Shown here in pieces: positions 7,807 to 16,624 of a stretch of DNA of 60,095 nt. The stretch spans positions 1 through 60,095 of the forward strand of contig JACSDG010000002.1 of NCBI GenBank assembly GCA_015660855.1, read 5' to 3'. Position 1 is the first letter of the stretch; the number at the start of each line of letters is the position of its first letter. The position numbers and the translations under genes were made by a program. Below the pieces are notes generated by a model. The model was given only the letters and a program-made list of their open reading frames with translations, had not been told where the DNA came from and searched no databases. The DNA comes from Magnetococcales bacterium. GTDB lineage: Bacteria; Pseudomonadota; Magnetococcia; Magnetococcales; UBA8363.

Positions 7807-8673
7807 ATGACGCCCTCCGAACAACCCCAGGTAGTGCCTGTCTTTGCATCCGACCTTGCGTCTGTCTGCCAATTTTATCATGAACACCTTAATCCCCAGA
7901 TCCCTGTAGCGGATTGGATATCCGCTTTTTCCCGCCATCGATGTCAAAACCAGCCCAACCATGGCTTCATGCTTGTGGATGGCGAAAAAATTGTGGGTGC
8001 TTTTGGTGCCATCTACTCCGATCAATGGATCGAGGGACGCATGGAGCGATTTTGCAACCATACCAGTTGGGTGGTGTGTCGGGAATACCGGAAATGGAGT
8101 CGGGAATTGCTTCTTGCCCTGTTGCGGCAGGAAGACTTTCATGTAACCAGCTATACCACCAATCCCCATGTGGCCAACCTGTGCCGCCAACGCCATTTTT
8201 CCCAGTTGGACGACCGGGTGGAAGTGTTTTTCAATCGTCCCCGTTTTTTTTCCGCCCGGTATGTTTCACAGGATTCTGCCGTCATCCAAGCTGTTTTGGA
8301 TCCCCACGTCTACCGTGACTACGAAAACCATCGGCAGCTTCCAGGGCTTGAATTTATGGTTCTGGGAGCGTCGGGGCGAGGTGCCCTCGTGGTGTACAAG
8401 AAAAAAATATGGAAAAAACTCCCCTGCGCCATCATCCTTCATTGTAGCGATTGGGAGGTGTTTTTACATTTTTCCAAGGATCTGGGTGCCTGCCTCCTTT
8501 GGTGGCATGGCCTAGTTGCCATGCAGGTCCATGCCTACAGACTTCCCCCCGCCGTGACCGGAACCCTCTCCATCCGGGATACCCAGCCACGTCTGTTCAT
8601 TTCCCGTGGTGTCAAGCCGTCGCATTTATCATTTCTTTACTCCGAACTGACCGCGCTCAATCTGGCGATGTAG
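7807..8673 (+). CDS. GNAT-like acyltransferase family protein
   Basis: A 288-residue soluble protein. The N-terminal half looks like an acyl-CoA N-acyltransferase fold: a start strand and helix (VVPVFASDLASVCQFYHEHL), a beta-bulge region (HGFMLVDGEKIVGAFGAIY) and a helical segment where CoA would bind (EYRKWSRELLLALLRQ). The C-terminal half (DYENHRQLPGLEFMVL onward) has GNAT-like strands too, so it may be a double-GNAT protein. No substrate can be named. It starts 66 bases after hicA, but with a long untranslated gap on the far side, so it is probably a single gene. Confidence 0.6.
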   Translation: MTPSEQPQVVPVFASDLASVCQFYHEHLNPQIPVADWISAFSRHRCQNQPNHGFMLVDGEKIVGAFGAIYSDQWIEGRMERFCNHTSWVVCREYRKWSRELLLALLRQEDFHVTSYTTNPHVANLCRQRHFSQLDDRVEVFFNRPRFFSARYVSQDSAVIQAVLDPHVYRDYENHRQLPGLEFMVLGASGRGALVVYKKKIWKKLPCAIILHCSDWEVFLHFSKDLGACLLWWHGLVAMQVHAYRLPPAVTGTLSIRDTQPRLFISRGVKPSHLSFLYSELTALNLAM

Positions 8674-8861
8674 ACGGAAAAAACGAAAATAACAGTATCA
8701 TTTTTCTATTTTTTTCAACGGATAATCCAGGGTCGTCCTTCGAGTTCCTGGAAATGCTCTGTGTATTTTGCTATAAGGATTCTACAAAGGACCGGGCCAG
8801 AGTCGTCCTTCGTTTGATCCCAACGCCTCCTTTTTTCAATCCTTGACTTGAGGTCTACTCT
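8674..8861. repeat. intergenic region with a 16-bp direct repeat
   Basis: CCAGGGTCGTCCTTCG (8727-8742) and CCAGAGTCGTCCTTCG (8797-8812) match at 15 of 16 positions and lie 70 bases apart, upstream of the transporter gene. Spacing of about seven helical turns would fit a pair of regulator sites. T-rich runs at 8699-8715 may end the upstream transcript. No convincing promoter was picked out. Confidence 0.4.
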
Positions 8862-10232
8862 ATGCAGCGATTTATCCTATTATTATTGAGTGTTTTTTTT
8901 GTACCGGTTACGGCATGGGCAGCCTCCGCCACCGGGGGCGATGGTCCGGCAGTCTTGGGGGTTCCCCTGGATTTCGTCCTGTTTGCTCTGGTGCTCCTGG
9001 GGGTGGCCCTTTTTCATAACAATACCCTGCAAGTAGCCCTCACCGGTGTCACCGCCATCGTCATCTACAAGTTGATCTTTACCGGATTCAAGCATGGTGA
9101 CGGATTGACCGGGCTGGGGCTTCACTTTCAGCATGAGTGGGTCATCCTTACCAATCTGCTGTGTCTGCTGATGGGATTTGCGTTGCTTTCCAACCATTTT
9201 GAACACAGCAAGGTTCCCGAAGTTCTCCCCCGTTTTCTCCCTGCCGGCTGGATGGGTGGGTTTGTCCTTTTGGTCTTGATTTTTGTCCTCTCCAGCTTTC
9301 TGGACAACATTGCCGCAGCCCTCATCGGTGGCACGATCGCCAAAACAGTGTTTCGCGGCAAGGTTCATATCGGCTACCTTGCGGCCATAGTCGCCGCATC
9401 CAACGCTGGCGGTTCCGGTAGTGTCGTTGGCGATACCACCACCACCATGATGTGGATCGCCGGCATCAGTCCTTTGGCTGTCATTCATGCCTATACGGGA
9501 GCCTTTGCCGCACTGTTGATCTTTGGTATTCCAGCGGCCTTGCAACAGGATAAACATTTCCCAATCAGCTCTGATAATTCCGCCCATATCAAAGTCGATG
9601 GCGTTCGGGTGGGCCTGGTGGCGTTCATCCTGATCATGGCCATTGCCGTTAACGTGGTGGTCAACGTCAAGTTCAATGAAATGTCCGATGCGTTTCCTTT
9701 CATCGGCGTCGCCGTATGGATTGCCATACTGGTTTCGGCCCCCATTCGCAGTCCCGACTGGAAACTGTTGCCGGAAACCTTCAAAGGGAGCGTTTTTCTC
9801 CTGTCTCTGGTGGTCTGCGCCTCTTTGATGCCCGTGGAAAAACTTCCTCTGGCCTCCTGGGGTTCCGCCCTGGGACTGGGCTACGTCTCCGCCGTCTTCG
9901 ACAATATCCCACTGACCGCTCTGGCCATAAAACAGGGCGGGTATGACTGGGGCGTACTGGCCTACTCCGTTGGTTTCGGTGGTTCCATGATATGGTTTGG
10001 TTCTTCAGCCGGTGTTGCCCTGTCCAACATATTTCCTGAGGCCAAGTCGGTGGGTCAATGGCTGCGTCATGGTTGGCACGTCGCCGTCGCCTACACGATT
10101 GGTTTTTTTGTGATGCTCGCCCTGGTAGGCTGGCACCCCAGTGCCGACCGGTACCACGGTGCTGATCAGCAGCCGGCCCAAATCGAGACAAATGCCCCGT
10201 CCCCCGCTTCTCCATCCACCGCAACCCATTGA
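8862..10232 (+). CDS. NhaD/ArsB-superfamily sodium:proton antiporter-like transporter
   Basis: A 456-residue inner-membrane transporter of the ion transporter (citrate transporter-like) superfamily. It has an N-terminal signal-like segment ending AWAAS, about eleven membrane segments, and two symmetric half-helix motifs holding transport residues: SSFLDNIAAALIGG with GGSGSVVGDTTTTMMWIAG in the first half, and SAVFDNIPLTALA with GGSMIWFGSSAGVA in the second. The paired FDN motifs are typical of NhaD sodium/proton antiporters. The C-terminal 30 residues are a proline- and alanine-rich soluble tail. It has GAGG 9 bases before the ATG, stands alone and ends in a strong terminator. The exact ion is not proven. 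Confidence 0.85.
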   Translation: MQRFILLLLSVFFVPVTAWAASATGGDGPAVLGVPLDFVLFALVLLGVALFHNNTLQVALTGVTAIVIYKLIFTGFKHGDGLTGLGLHFQHEWVILTNLLCLLMGFALLSNHFEHSKVPEVLPRFLPAGWMGGFVLLVLIFVLSSFLDNIAAALIGGTIAKTVFRGKVHIGYLAAIVAASNAGGSGSVVGDTTTTMMWIAGISPLAVIHAYTGAFAALLIFGIPAALQQDKHFPISSDNSAHIKVDGVRVGLVAFILIMAIAVNVVVNVKFNEMSDAFPFIGVAVWIAILVSAPIRSPDWKLLPETFKGSVFLLSLVVCASLMPVEKLPLASWGSALGLGYVSAVFDNIPLTALAIKQGGYDWGVLAYSVGFGGSMIWFGSSAGVALSNIFPEAKSVGQWLRHGWHVAVAYTIGFFVMLALVGWHPSADRYHGADQQPAQIETNAPSPASPSTATH

Positions 10233-10244
10233 AATCTTGAATCT

Positions 10245-10290
10245 CCGCACCTTGCAGGAAGGACGACCTTCCTCAAGGTGCGGTTTCTCA
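10245..10290 (+). terminator. rho-independent terminator
   Basis: CCGCACCTTG (10245-10254) pairs with CAAGGTGCGG (10274-10283), and inside it AGGAAGG pairs with CCTTCCT around ACGA, giving a 17-bp stem with one bulged base. TTTCT follows directly. It closes the transporter transcript. Confidence 0.85.
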
Positions 10291-10443
10291 CATTCAAAAT
10301 CTTGGGAAACGCATCCTTAGCATTTGGTCTGGAAATTGCGTATCTGGATCATTGCAATGAAATCATCCTATCCTACTGTCCAGTTTTTCTGTGATTTCAT
10401 TGGTATCTTTTAGTCTCTCAACTTAATGATCTGGAACTGCACC

Positions 10444-10875
10444 ATGGCGGAAAATCAAGATTTCGATTTCGATATTCCGGCTCAGGGGACCGCCCCCGCT
10501 CCCGTTACTGAGCCTGAAAAACCCGAAAAAGAGGTGCCTGTTAAAAAAACGGGATCATCCCAGGTCATCATCGCTTCGGCCGTCGCCATTGGTCTTCTGG
10601 GAGTGGGAGGCTATATGTATCTGGATGGATATGTCCAAAAAAAGAATGCCGAGTTGGAGGCAGAATATCAAAAAAGGAAAAAGGAAAACCGTATTCAGGC
10701 CCATCGCCGGATGTACGACAATATACAAGGTCAGTTGCAAGCAGACATGATGGACCGCATGAAACATCAAACCGAATCCTCCACTGTGGCGGCAAAGCCC
10801 GAAACTCCCGAAACTCCAGAACATTCTGGAATCTCATCCTCCCAAGACCTGAACCCGCGACCTGTCCTGCCATGA
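10444..10875 (+). CDS. small single-span membrane protein of unknown function
   Basis: A 143-residue protein: an acidic, proline-rich N-terminus (MAENQDFDFDIP onward), one membrane helix at about 38-56 (VIIASAVAIGLLGVGGYMY), then a charged helical segment (KKNAELEAEYQKRKKENR) likely to form a coiled coil, and a low-complexity tail. The ATG at 10444 is preferred to one at 10426 because the latter adds a short unlikely peptide. The stop overlaps the trpF start (ATGA), so it is probably co-transcribed with trpF-folC. No family recognised. Confidence 0.6.
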   Translation: MAENQDFDFDIPAQGTAPAPVTEPEKPEKEVPVKKTGSSQVIIASAVAIGLLGVGGYMYLDGYVQKKNAELEAEYQKRKKENRIQAHRRMYDNIQGQLQADMMDRMKHQTESSTVAAKPETPETPEHSGISSSQDLNPRPVLP

Positions 10876-11546
10876 TAAAAAATGAAATCTCCTGTGTTCG
10901 TATCAAGATATGTGGCATTACCCGTCGGGATGACGCGTTGGCTGCCATTGATGCGGGGGCCGATGCCATCGGCTTGGTCTTCTACGATAAATCGCCCCGC
11001 GCCATCACCGTAGCCCAGGCCGCAGATTTGGTACGGGGTCTTCCCCCTTTTGTGACTCTCACAGGTTTATTCGTCAACGCATCCATCGACGAAATCAAAG
11101 CCACCGTCGCACAGGTTGGTTTGGACGCGATACAGCTTCACGGCGATGAAACCCCTGATTTTTGCAAAGCCTTGTCGTGTCGAACCATCAAGGCTTTGCG
11201 GGTGGCAGAGTTTGCGGATGTGACTGCGGCGGAGCAATATGACGTGGCCGCCATTTTATATGATACCAAAGTTTCCGGGCTGTCGGGGGGAAGTGGGCGC
11301 ACCTTCGACTGGTCCTTGTTGGAACATCACCCAGGCCACTGTCCATTGATATTGGCGGGTGGGTTGAATCCTGGCAATGCCGCCAAAGCCATAGCCAAGG
11401 TGCGTCCCTATGCCGTTGATGTCTCCAGCGGTGTTGAGTTGTCCCCCGGAGTCAAGGATCCTGGCCTCATCAAACGGTTTGTCCGGGAAGTTCATCGAGC
11501 CACCCGCTGGTTGCGAACGTCGGCAACCAATGCCCATGCGTCATGA
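10872..11546 (+). CDS. trpF: phosphoribosylanthranilate isomerase
   Basis: Catalyses the Amadori rearrangement of N-(5-phosphoribosyl)anthranilate in tryptophan synthesis. The 224-residue TIM-barrel protein has the KICGITRRDDA motif (catalytic Cys near residue 14), AIGLVFYDKSPRAIT, LDAIQLHGDET, the phosphate-binding LILAGGLNPGNA and VDVSSGVE with the catalytic Asp. Length is normal with a slightly long C-terminus. It overlaps both the upstream small membrane protein and folC by four bases (ATGA junctions), so the run is translationally coupled. The other trp genes are not in the window. Confidence 0.96.
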   Translation: MIKNEISCVRIKICGITRRDDALAAIDAGADAIGLVFYDKSPRAITVAQAADLVRGLPPFVTLTGLFVNASIDEIKATVAQVGLDAIQLHGDETPDFCKALSCRTIKALRVAEFADVTAAEQYDVAAILYDTKVSGLSGGSGRTFDWSLLEHHPGHCPLILAGGLNPGNAAKAIAKVRPYAVDVSSGVELSPGVKDPGLIKRFVREVHRATRWLRTSATNAHAS

Positions 11547-12853
11547 AACCATCCCTGGCCCGGATTCTTGACCAACTGGCCTTGGCGACACCGCCGGGCG
11601 TCCATTTGGGTTTGGACCGGGTTTATGCCCTGCTGCATCGGCTGGGAAATCCCCAACAACAGTTACAAACCATCCATGTGGCGGGGACCAACGGTAAAGG
11701 GTCGGTGATCGCTTTTCTGGAGTCCATTCTGCTGGCCCAAGGATTTGCCGTTGCCGCCTATACTTCCCCTCATCTGGTTCGTTTTAACGAAAGAATTCGC
11801 ATCCAGGGACGTGAGGTAGCCGATGCGTCGATTGCCGAAGCCCTTCTGCGAGTCCATGAAACCTCCGAGGGCATTCCTGCCACTTGGTTTGAAAAAATCA
11901 CTGTCGCCGCCTTTTGGCTTTTTGTCCAGCATGGATTGGGGGCGACTGGCGCAAGGCCGGCCCTGGTCCTTCTGGAAACGGGAATGGGGGGCCGCTTGGA
12001 CGCCACCAATGTGGTTGTGCCTCTACTGTCATTGATTACCGCCATTGGTCTGGATCACATGGAGTATCTGGGCACCGATATGGAATCCATCGCCTGGGAA
12101 AAGGGGGGCATTTTGAAATCTCAGGTTCCGGCCATCACCAGTTGTCCCTCAGGTGTCGTCCAGGATGTCCTCGTTCGCCAGGCCAGAAATATCGGTGCTC
12201 CCCTGCTTCTTCCCGGTCGCGATTATCGGTTTCATATCACAGGAAAGGATGGTTGTTGGGAATTTGAAGATACCCAGGGTGGTCTGTCTTTGCCCCCACC
12301 GGGATTGGCCGGGGCGCATCAGTATGAAAATGCCGCCCTAGCCGTGGCGGCTCTGCGCCAGTTGGCCCCCTGGCCCGTTTCCCCCTCCGCCATGGCCGCC
12401 GGACTGACCCAGGTGTACTGGCCTGGGCGTCTGGAATACGTTGCCGGGGCACCATCCGCGCTCATCGATGGTGCTCACAACCCCCTGGGGATGACCGTCC
12501 TGGCCCGGGCACTGGCCGAAGATGATCATTCCCCCCCCTTGCGTACCCTGATTTTCTCGGCATTGGATGACAAGGATCTCCATTCCATGGTCCAACACCT
12601 GGCCCCATGGGTCGGGCATGTCGTTGTCCTGCCCGTGGGAGGTCAACGGGGATACGAACTCCCGGTACTTGAGGCCTGCTGGCAGAATCAAGGCAAAACA
12701 GTCTTTAAGGTAGTCAACTTTCAGGATGCGTGGAAGCAAGCCATGGCTGTGACTCCTCCCCATGGACAGCTATTGATCACGGGTTCTCTCTATCTGGTCG
12801 GCGAGGCCCGTTCCTTTCTGGATCGGCCCCGACCGATCGAGGCACATGTCTAG
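11543..12853 (+). CDS. folC: bifunctional folylpolyglutamate/dihydrofolate synthase
   Basis: Adds glutamate to dihydropteroate and to folates in an ATP-dependent Mur-ligase-type reaction. The 436-residue protein shows the P-loop GTNGKGS (about 48-54), YTSPHLVRFNERI, LLETGMGGRLDATN, the Mur-like signature GLDHMEYLG and EKGGILK, and the C-terminal IDGAHNPLGM. All key motifs are intact and length is normal. It overlaps trpF by 4 bases and the next small gene by 8. Trp-accD-folC linkage is known in proteobacteria; accD is missing between the two here. Confidence 0.96.
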   Translation: MKPSLARILDQLALATPPGVHLGLDRVYALLHRLGNPQQQLQTIHVAGTNGKGSVIAFLESILLAQGFAVAAYTSPHLVRFNERIRIQGREVADASIAEALLRVHETSEGIPATWFEKITVAAFWLFVQHGLGATGARPALVLLETGMGGRLDATNVVVPLLSLITAIGLDHMEYLGTDMESIAWEKGGILKSQVPAITSCPSGVVQDVLVRQARNIGAPLLLPGRDYRFHITGKDGCWEFEDTQGGLSLPPPGLAGAHQYENAALAVAALRQLAPWPVSPSAMAAGLTQVYWPGRLEYVAGAPSALIDGAHNPLGMTVLARALAEDDHSPPLRTLIFSALDDKDLHSMVQHLAPWVGHVVVLPVGGQRGYELPVLEACWQNQGKTVFKVVNFQDAWKQAMAVTPPHGQLLITGSLYLVGEARSFLDRPRPIEAHV

Positions 12854-13241
12854 CCAATCAGGGTTTTTTGAATTTTGGTTTCGCGGGGTGGCCCTGATCA
12901 AGGTTTTGGACCGCCGCTTTGACGCCTACCATGAAATGGGTCTCCAAATGGCCGAAGCCTACATTCGTGGGGGTGCCGTTTTGGGCAATCCGATCATGGC
13001 CCGTTTTGATGCCGAAGCGGCCAGACTGGCGGATCTGTTTAGCCCATTTTTGGAGCAATCCCTGGAAAAAACAGGTCTCGACGAATTTCAGGTTGTCGTT
13101 GTCAACCAGACCATCCAGGAAACGGTCAGGATCCTTCAGGGATTGATGGTGCTGTGGCTGGTCATGGTGGGTGGTTGGATGGGGTGGCTGATCAAATTTT
13201 CACGGCCATCCCCGATACAAAATTCCGCAAGGGCCATGTGA
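12846..13241 (+). CDS. hypothetical protein with C-terminal membrane segment
   Basis: A 131-residue protein. The N-terminal part is amphipathic helix (RRFDAYHEMGLQMAEAYIRGG), and one hydrophobic segment lies at about 97-117 (ILQGLMVLWLVMVGGWMGWL) close to the C-terminus, suggesting a tail-anchored protein. It starts inside the end of folC (8-base overlap), so it belongs to the trpF-folC transcript. No recognisable domain. Confidence 0.6.
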   Translation: MSSQSGFFEFWFRGVALIKVLDRRFDAYHEMGLQMAEAYIRGGAVLGNPIMARFDAEAARLADLFSPFLEQSLEKTGLDEFQVVVVNQTIQETVRILQGLMVLWLVMVGGWMGWLIKFSRPSPIQNSARAM

Positions 13242-13283
13242 CACCGCCGACACGCTAGGTCGAAATCAAGAAAAACGAATGGA

Positions 13284-13889
13284 TCACGGTTGTGGCAGTA
13301 GACGGTAGAGGGCATAGCGAAAATTGTTTTCCCGAAATTCCATGATAAGTTCATGGCGGTGACGTTCCAGCAGTCGGGTACAAAAGCTGTTTTGCAGCGG
13401 ATCGTTGACGTTGCACCAAAAATTATAGTGAAAGAAAACCCCTCCGGAAAAGCGGCCAAAATAATAATTTAAGGCATGGCCAGGCTCTTCCAGGGCGATA
13501 GAGGCTTGGGCGGCATTGTTTCCCCATAGGTGAAACATGCCGGGATTATGGGTCAGGACCATGGATTGTTCTGGAATTTTCTTTGCCATTTCCTGGGCGT
13601 AGTGATGGTCGGCGCGTGAGGCCCATGCCTCGAAAGGAACCGCCCGCACCTCGGGAAGAAACGGAAAAAAGGCGAGCACCAGAAACACGGTGATGATGCT
13701 GTACCATTGCCTGTCCGGGCACCGGGACGCCGCTGCCAACATTTTTGCGATCCCCTGCGGCACCTCCCGCCAGCAGGGCCAGGGGCAGATGCGAAGGGAT
13801 GGAAAACCGTATATCGGAACATGATGCCCTGCGGGCACAAAGTCAAAAGCAAAACCTTGGGGGCTTCGCCCACAAACCCCCGTAGGCAT
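13284..13889 (-). pseudogene. 5'-truncated remnant of a membrane glycosyltransferase-like protein
   Basis: Only the C-terminal periplasmic-type domain survives. From about residue 60 the sequence looks genuine: one membrane segment (YSIITVFLVLAFFPFLP) followed by DHHYAQEMAKKIPEQSMVL, LTHNPGMFHLWGNNAAQAS and VFFHYNFWCNV, which recall the C-terminal part of GT39/ArnT-like membrane glycosyltransferases. The first 55-60 codons run through a dispersed repeat (13821-13909) and are not protein-like, and no normal start with ribosome site is seen. It was probably truncated when the repeat block arrived. It could still be translated from an internal start, but the catalytic membrane part is gone. Confidence 0.55.
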
Positions 13890-13980
13890 GAGGATTTTTG
13901 TTTAAATTCAAAAACAAAACCTTGGGGCGCTGCCCCAAACCCCGCCGGGGGGGATGATCCCCCTCTTAACCCCCGCAAAA
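13821..13980 (+). repeat. dispersed intergenic repeat, copy 3, with a second GC-rich unit
   Basis: 13821-13909 matches copy 2: GATGCCCTGCGGGC, CCTTGGGGGCTTCGCCC, ACCCCCGTAGGCATG, TTTTTGTTTAAATT. A partial second unit starts at about 13910 (AAAACCTTGGGGCGCTGCCCC) and ends in hairpin GGGGGATGATCCCCC at about 13950. The block separates the glycosyltransferase remnant from the PBP gene. Confidence 0.65.
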
Positions 13981-14017
13981 AATTTTACCAAACGATATTT
14001 TCTTGTCCACGCCCCGG

Positions 14018-16534
14018 TCAATACAGGCCATCACCAACGCCCGAGGCCGCACCGCCACCACTGGACGAAGCACCCCCCTTGGGTTCGGAACGGATCGGCG
14101 ACTGACCAGGCTTGAAGGCCTCCATGACCATCCCCTTGCTGTCAAGCTGGGTAAACTCACCCGTTTCCGCATTGACAGGTTCCAACTGGATACCCGGAGG
14201 AACAGTAAAATCGGTCATGGGCTGCTCCTTCAAGGCCTCGCGCATGAAATCGATCCAGATGGGCAAAGCCGCCATGGATCCCGTTTCCGCATGGCCCAAA
14301 ACGCTGTAATCGTCCAAACCAACCCACACCCCAACCACCAGAGCCGGGCTAAAACCGATAAACCAGGCATCCCGCAGATCGTTGGTGGTTCCCGTTTTGC
14401 CCGCCAGAGGCCGGCCCAGTACCGAGGCCTTGCGTGCGGTCCCGTGCGTAATCACCCCTTTGAGCAGATTGGTCACCTGATAAGCGGTTGGAGGATCCAA
14501 AACCCTTTTGCCGAAAAGTGTGGACGGTTGCGATTCTTTGAGGGGATCCTTAATGTTGAAGGCCAGATTTTTAGGCTCCTGGTGACACAACAGACAATCG
14601 CCACCACGATGCCGATGGACGGTGCGACCATAACGATCCTGTATGCGAGCAATATAAACCGGTTCCACCAGTTTGCCGCCGTTGGCAAAGGCCGAATAAC
14701 CCGTCACCATTTGCAAAGGGGTAAAACCGTAGGATCCCAACGAAATGGTCAAATCACGCCGCTCTGGGGGAATGTCCAGGCCAAACCGCCGCAACAGGGG
14801 AATCACCTTGGACAACCCAATTCTTTTAACCAGACGAATGGTCACAAGGTTGCGCGAATGAACCAGGGCACTGCGCAACGTGGTCGGCCCATAAAATTTA
14901 TGCTCATAGTTTTCCGGTCGCCATTCCTTCAATATGCCGGTTTCGGGATCCACATAAGCCATGGGGAGAGGGCTGTCGTCAATTTTGGTGGTGGGGCTGT
15001 ACCCCCGGTCCATGGCCGCCGCGTAAAGGAAAGGTTTGAACGCCGAACCCGGTTGTCTGCGACTTTGCGTGGCACGGTTGAATTCACTTTTGCCAAAGTC
15101 ACGCCCGCCCACCATGGCCAACAGCTGCCCCGTATGCGGGTCCATGACAACCATCGCCCCCTCAGCCTGAGGCTCCTGGGCCAGCTTCCAGAATTGTTCC
15201 TTTTCGTCGCGCTCCACCCAGATGACATCGCCAACGGACAAAACTTCCTCCACCTTGGTGATGGGAGGCCCCAACGTTTTTTTCTCACCCACCGGTTTGC
15301 GTGCCCACTGCACCCCATCAAGGGTCAAAAGGATTTCACGCCCCCCTTCCGTCAAAACCACACGTGCCCCCCCTTTTTCCTTGCGCACCCCCGTCACCAG
15401 CCCCTTGATATAGCCGTTGACACTCCTTTCCTCATCCTTGTGCTGGGCGATCCAGGAAGCCAGATCCTCGGCCCCGGTCTGCTCCAGATGTTCCACAGGG
15501 CCCCGATAACCATGGCGACGGTCATAGGCGGCCAGACCATCCAGAATCGCCTTGTGCGCCACACGCTGAAGCCTTGGATCCAAGGCCGTGTAAACATCCA
15601 ACCCACCCCGATACAACTGGCCATTGCCCCATTCGTTCTGGATAGTCCGGCGCACATGTTCCAGATAGTGGGGAGCAACCTGCTCCAAAGGTTTTTGCGG
15701 ACGCGCCAAACCAAAATCCCGATCCGACCAGAGATCCGCCTGTTCGGTTGTAATCAATCCAACGTCAACCATGCGCCCAAAAACCAGTTTTTGCCTCGCG
15801 CGCGCCCGTTCGGGATAACGCCAGGGACTGTAGCGACTCGGAGCTTTGGGCAAACCCGCCAGCAATGCCATCTGGCCAATGTTCAACTCCGACACATCCT
15901 TGTCGAAATAAATTCGCGAAGCCGCCGCCACGCCATAGGCTCCAGCCCCCATGTAAATCTGGTTGACATACAGTTCCAGAATTTCATCCTTGCTAAACTT
16001 TCTTTCAATGCTCAAAGAAAGGAGGATTTCCTTGACCTTACGATCCAAGGTGCGAACGGAACTCAGCAGGAAGGTACGCGCCACCTGCTGCGTGATGGTC
16101 GATGCCCCCTGACTCACCCTCCCGGCCATCAGGTTGACATAAGCCGCCCTGGATATGCCCACCGGATCGATGCCATAATGCTCGTAGAAGCGATTATCCT
16201 CGACCGCAAGAAAAGCCTTGACCAGCATGGGAGGGACATCCTTCAACGGGACAAACTGCCGCCTTTGAATAAAAAACTCCCCCAATAATTGATAATCACG
16301 GGCAAAAATGCGGGTGACCAGACTCGGTTGATAGTCGGTCAACTCGTCAAGCGAAGGCAATCCACGGGCGTAGTGCCGCAGCACCAACAGCAAAACAATG
16401 CCCGCAGCCACGGACACCAGGCCAAAAAACGCCACCAAGTTAAATAAACACCCTCGGCCCTTGGCCTTTGGCTCCGCCGGCTTTTTCTGCGTCCTGAAAT
16501 TTCGGACTCTGGAATTTTGCGTTCTGGAAACCAT
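14018..16534 (-). CDS. mrcA: class A penicillin-binding protein 1A
   Basis: Bifunctional peptidoglycan glycosyltransferase and DD-transpeptidase of the inner membrane. The 838-residue protein has a basic cytoplasmic tail, one membrane anchor (about 31-53), a GT51 domain with AVEDNRFYEHYGID (catalytic Glu near 112) and GASTITQQVARTFLL, an OB-like insert, and a transpeptidase domain with SAFKPF (Ser near 497), a HSRN motif and KTGTT (near 712). All catalytic motifs are intact. A glycine-, serine- and alanine-rich tail ends the protein. A CLLC pair sits in the transpeptidase domain insert. It is divergent from pilM, the same arrangement as ponA-pilMNOPQ in many gammaproteobacteria. The shared upstream region is 16535-16624. 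Confidence 0.96.
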   Translation of the reverse strand: MVSRTQNSRVRNFRTQKKPAEPKAKGRGCLFNLVAFFGLVSVAAGIVLLLVLRHYARGLPSLDELTDYQPSLVTRIFARDYQLLGEFFIQRRQFVPLKDVPPMLVKAFLAVEDNRFYEHYGIDPVGISRAAYVNLMAGRVSQGASTITQQVARTFLLSSVRTLDRKVKEILLSLSIERKFSKDEILELYVNQIYMGAGAYGVAAASRIYFDKDVSELNIGQMALLAGLPKAPSRYSPWRYPERARARQKLVFGRMVDVGLITTEQADLWSDRDFGLARPQKPLEQVAPHYLEHVRRTIQNEWGNGQLYRGGLDVYTALDPRLQRVAHKAILDGLAAYDRRHGYRGPVEHLEQTGAEDLASWIAQHKDEERSVNGYIKGLVTGVRKEKGGARVVLTEGGREILLTLDGVQWARKPVGEKKTLGPPITKVEEVLSVGDVIWVERDEKEQFWKLAQEPQAEGAMVVMDPHTGQLLAMVGGRDFGKSEFNRATQSRRQPGSAFKPFLYAAAMDRGYSPTTKIDDSPLPMAYVDPETGILKEWRPENYEHKFYGPTTLRSALVHSRNLVTIRLVKRIGLSKVIPLLRRFGLDIPPERRDLTISLGSYGFTPLQMVTGYSAFANGGKLVEPVYIARIQDRYGRTVHRHRGGDCLLCHQEPKNLAFNIKDPLKESQPSTLFGKRVLDPPTAYQVTNLLKGVITHGTARKASVLGRPLAGKTGTTNDLRDAWFIGFSPALVVGVWVGLDDYSVLGHAETGSMAALPIWIDFMREALKEQPMTDFTVPPGIQLEPVNAETGEFTQLDSKGMVMEAFKPGQSPIRSEPKGGASSSGGGAASGVGDGLY

Positions 16535-16624
16535 CCTGGACTCAGGGAATAGTTAAGGGAATAACGATAAGGCTTGTACGATGTCAGCGGAGTCCGTTAT
16601 AAGGAGGGGTTATTGTAAACCTGT

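Noticed and set aside
14003-16288. A 761-codon open frame on the plus strand.
   Set aside because: It is antisense to the intact PBP1A gene, is rich in His, Gln and Pro, and has no recognisable motif.
16574-16602. TTGTAC-17-TTATAA as a promoter for pilM.
   Set aside because: The -10 would overlap the AAGGAGG ribosome site, leaving the message without it; the match may be chance.
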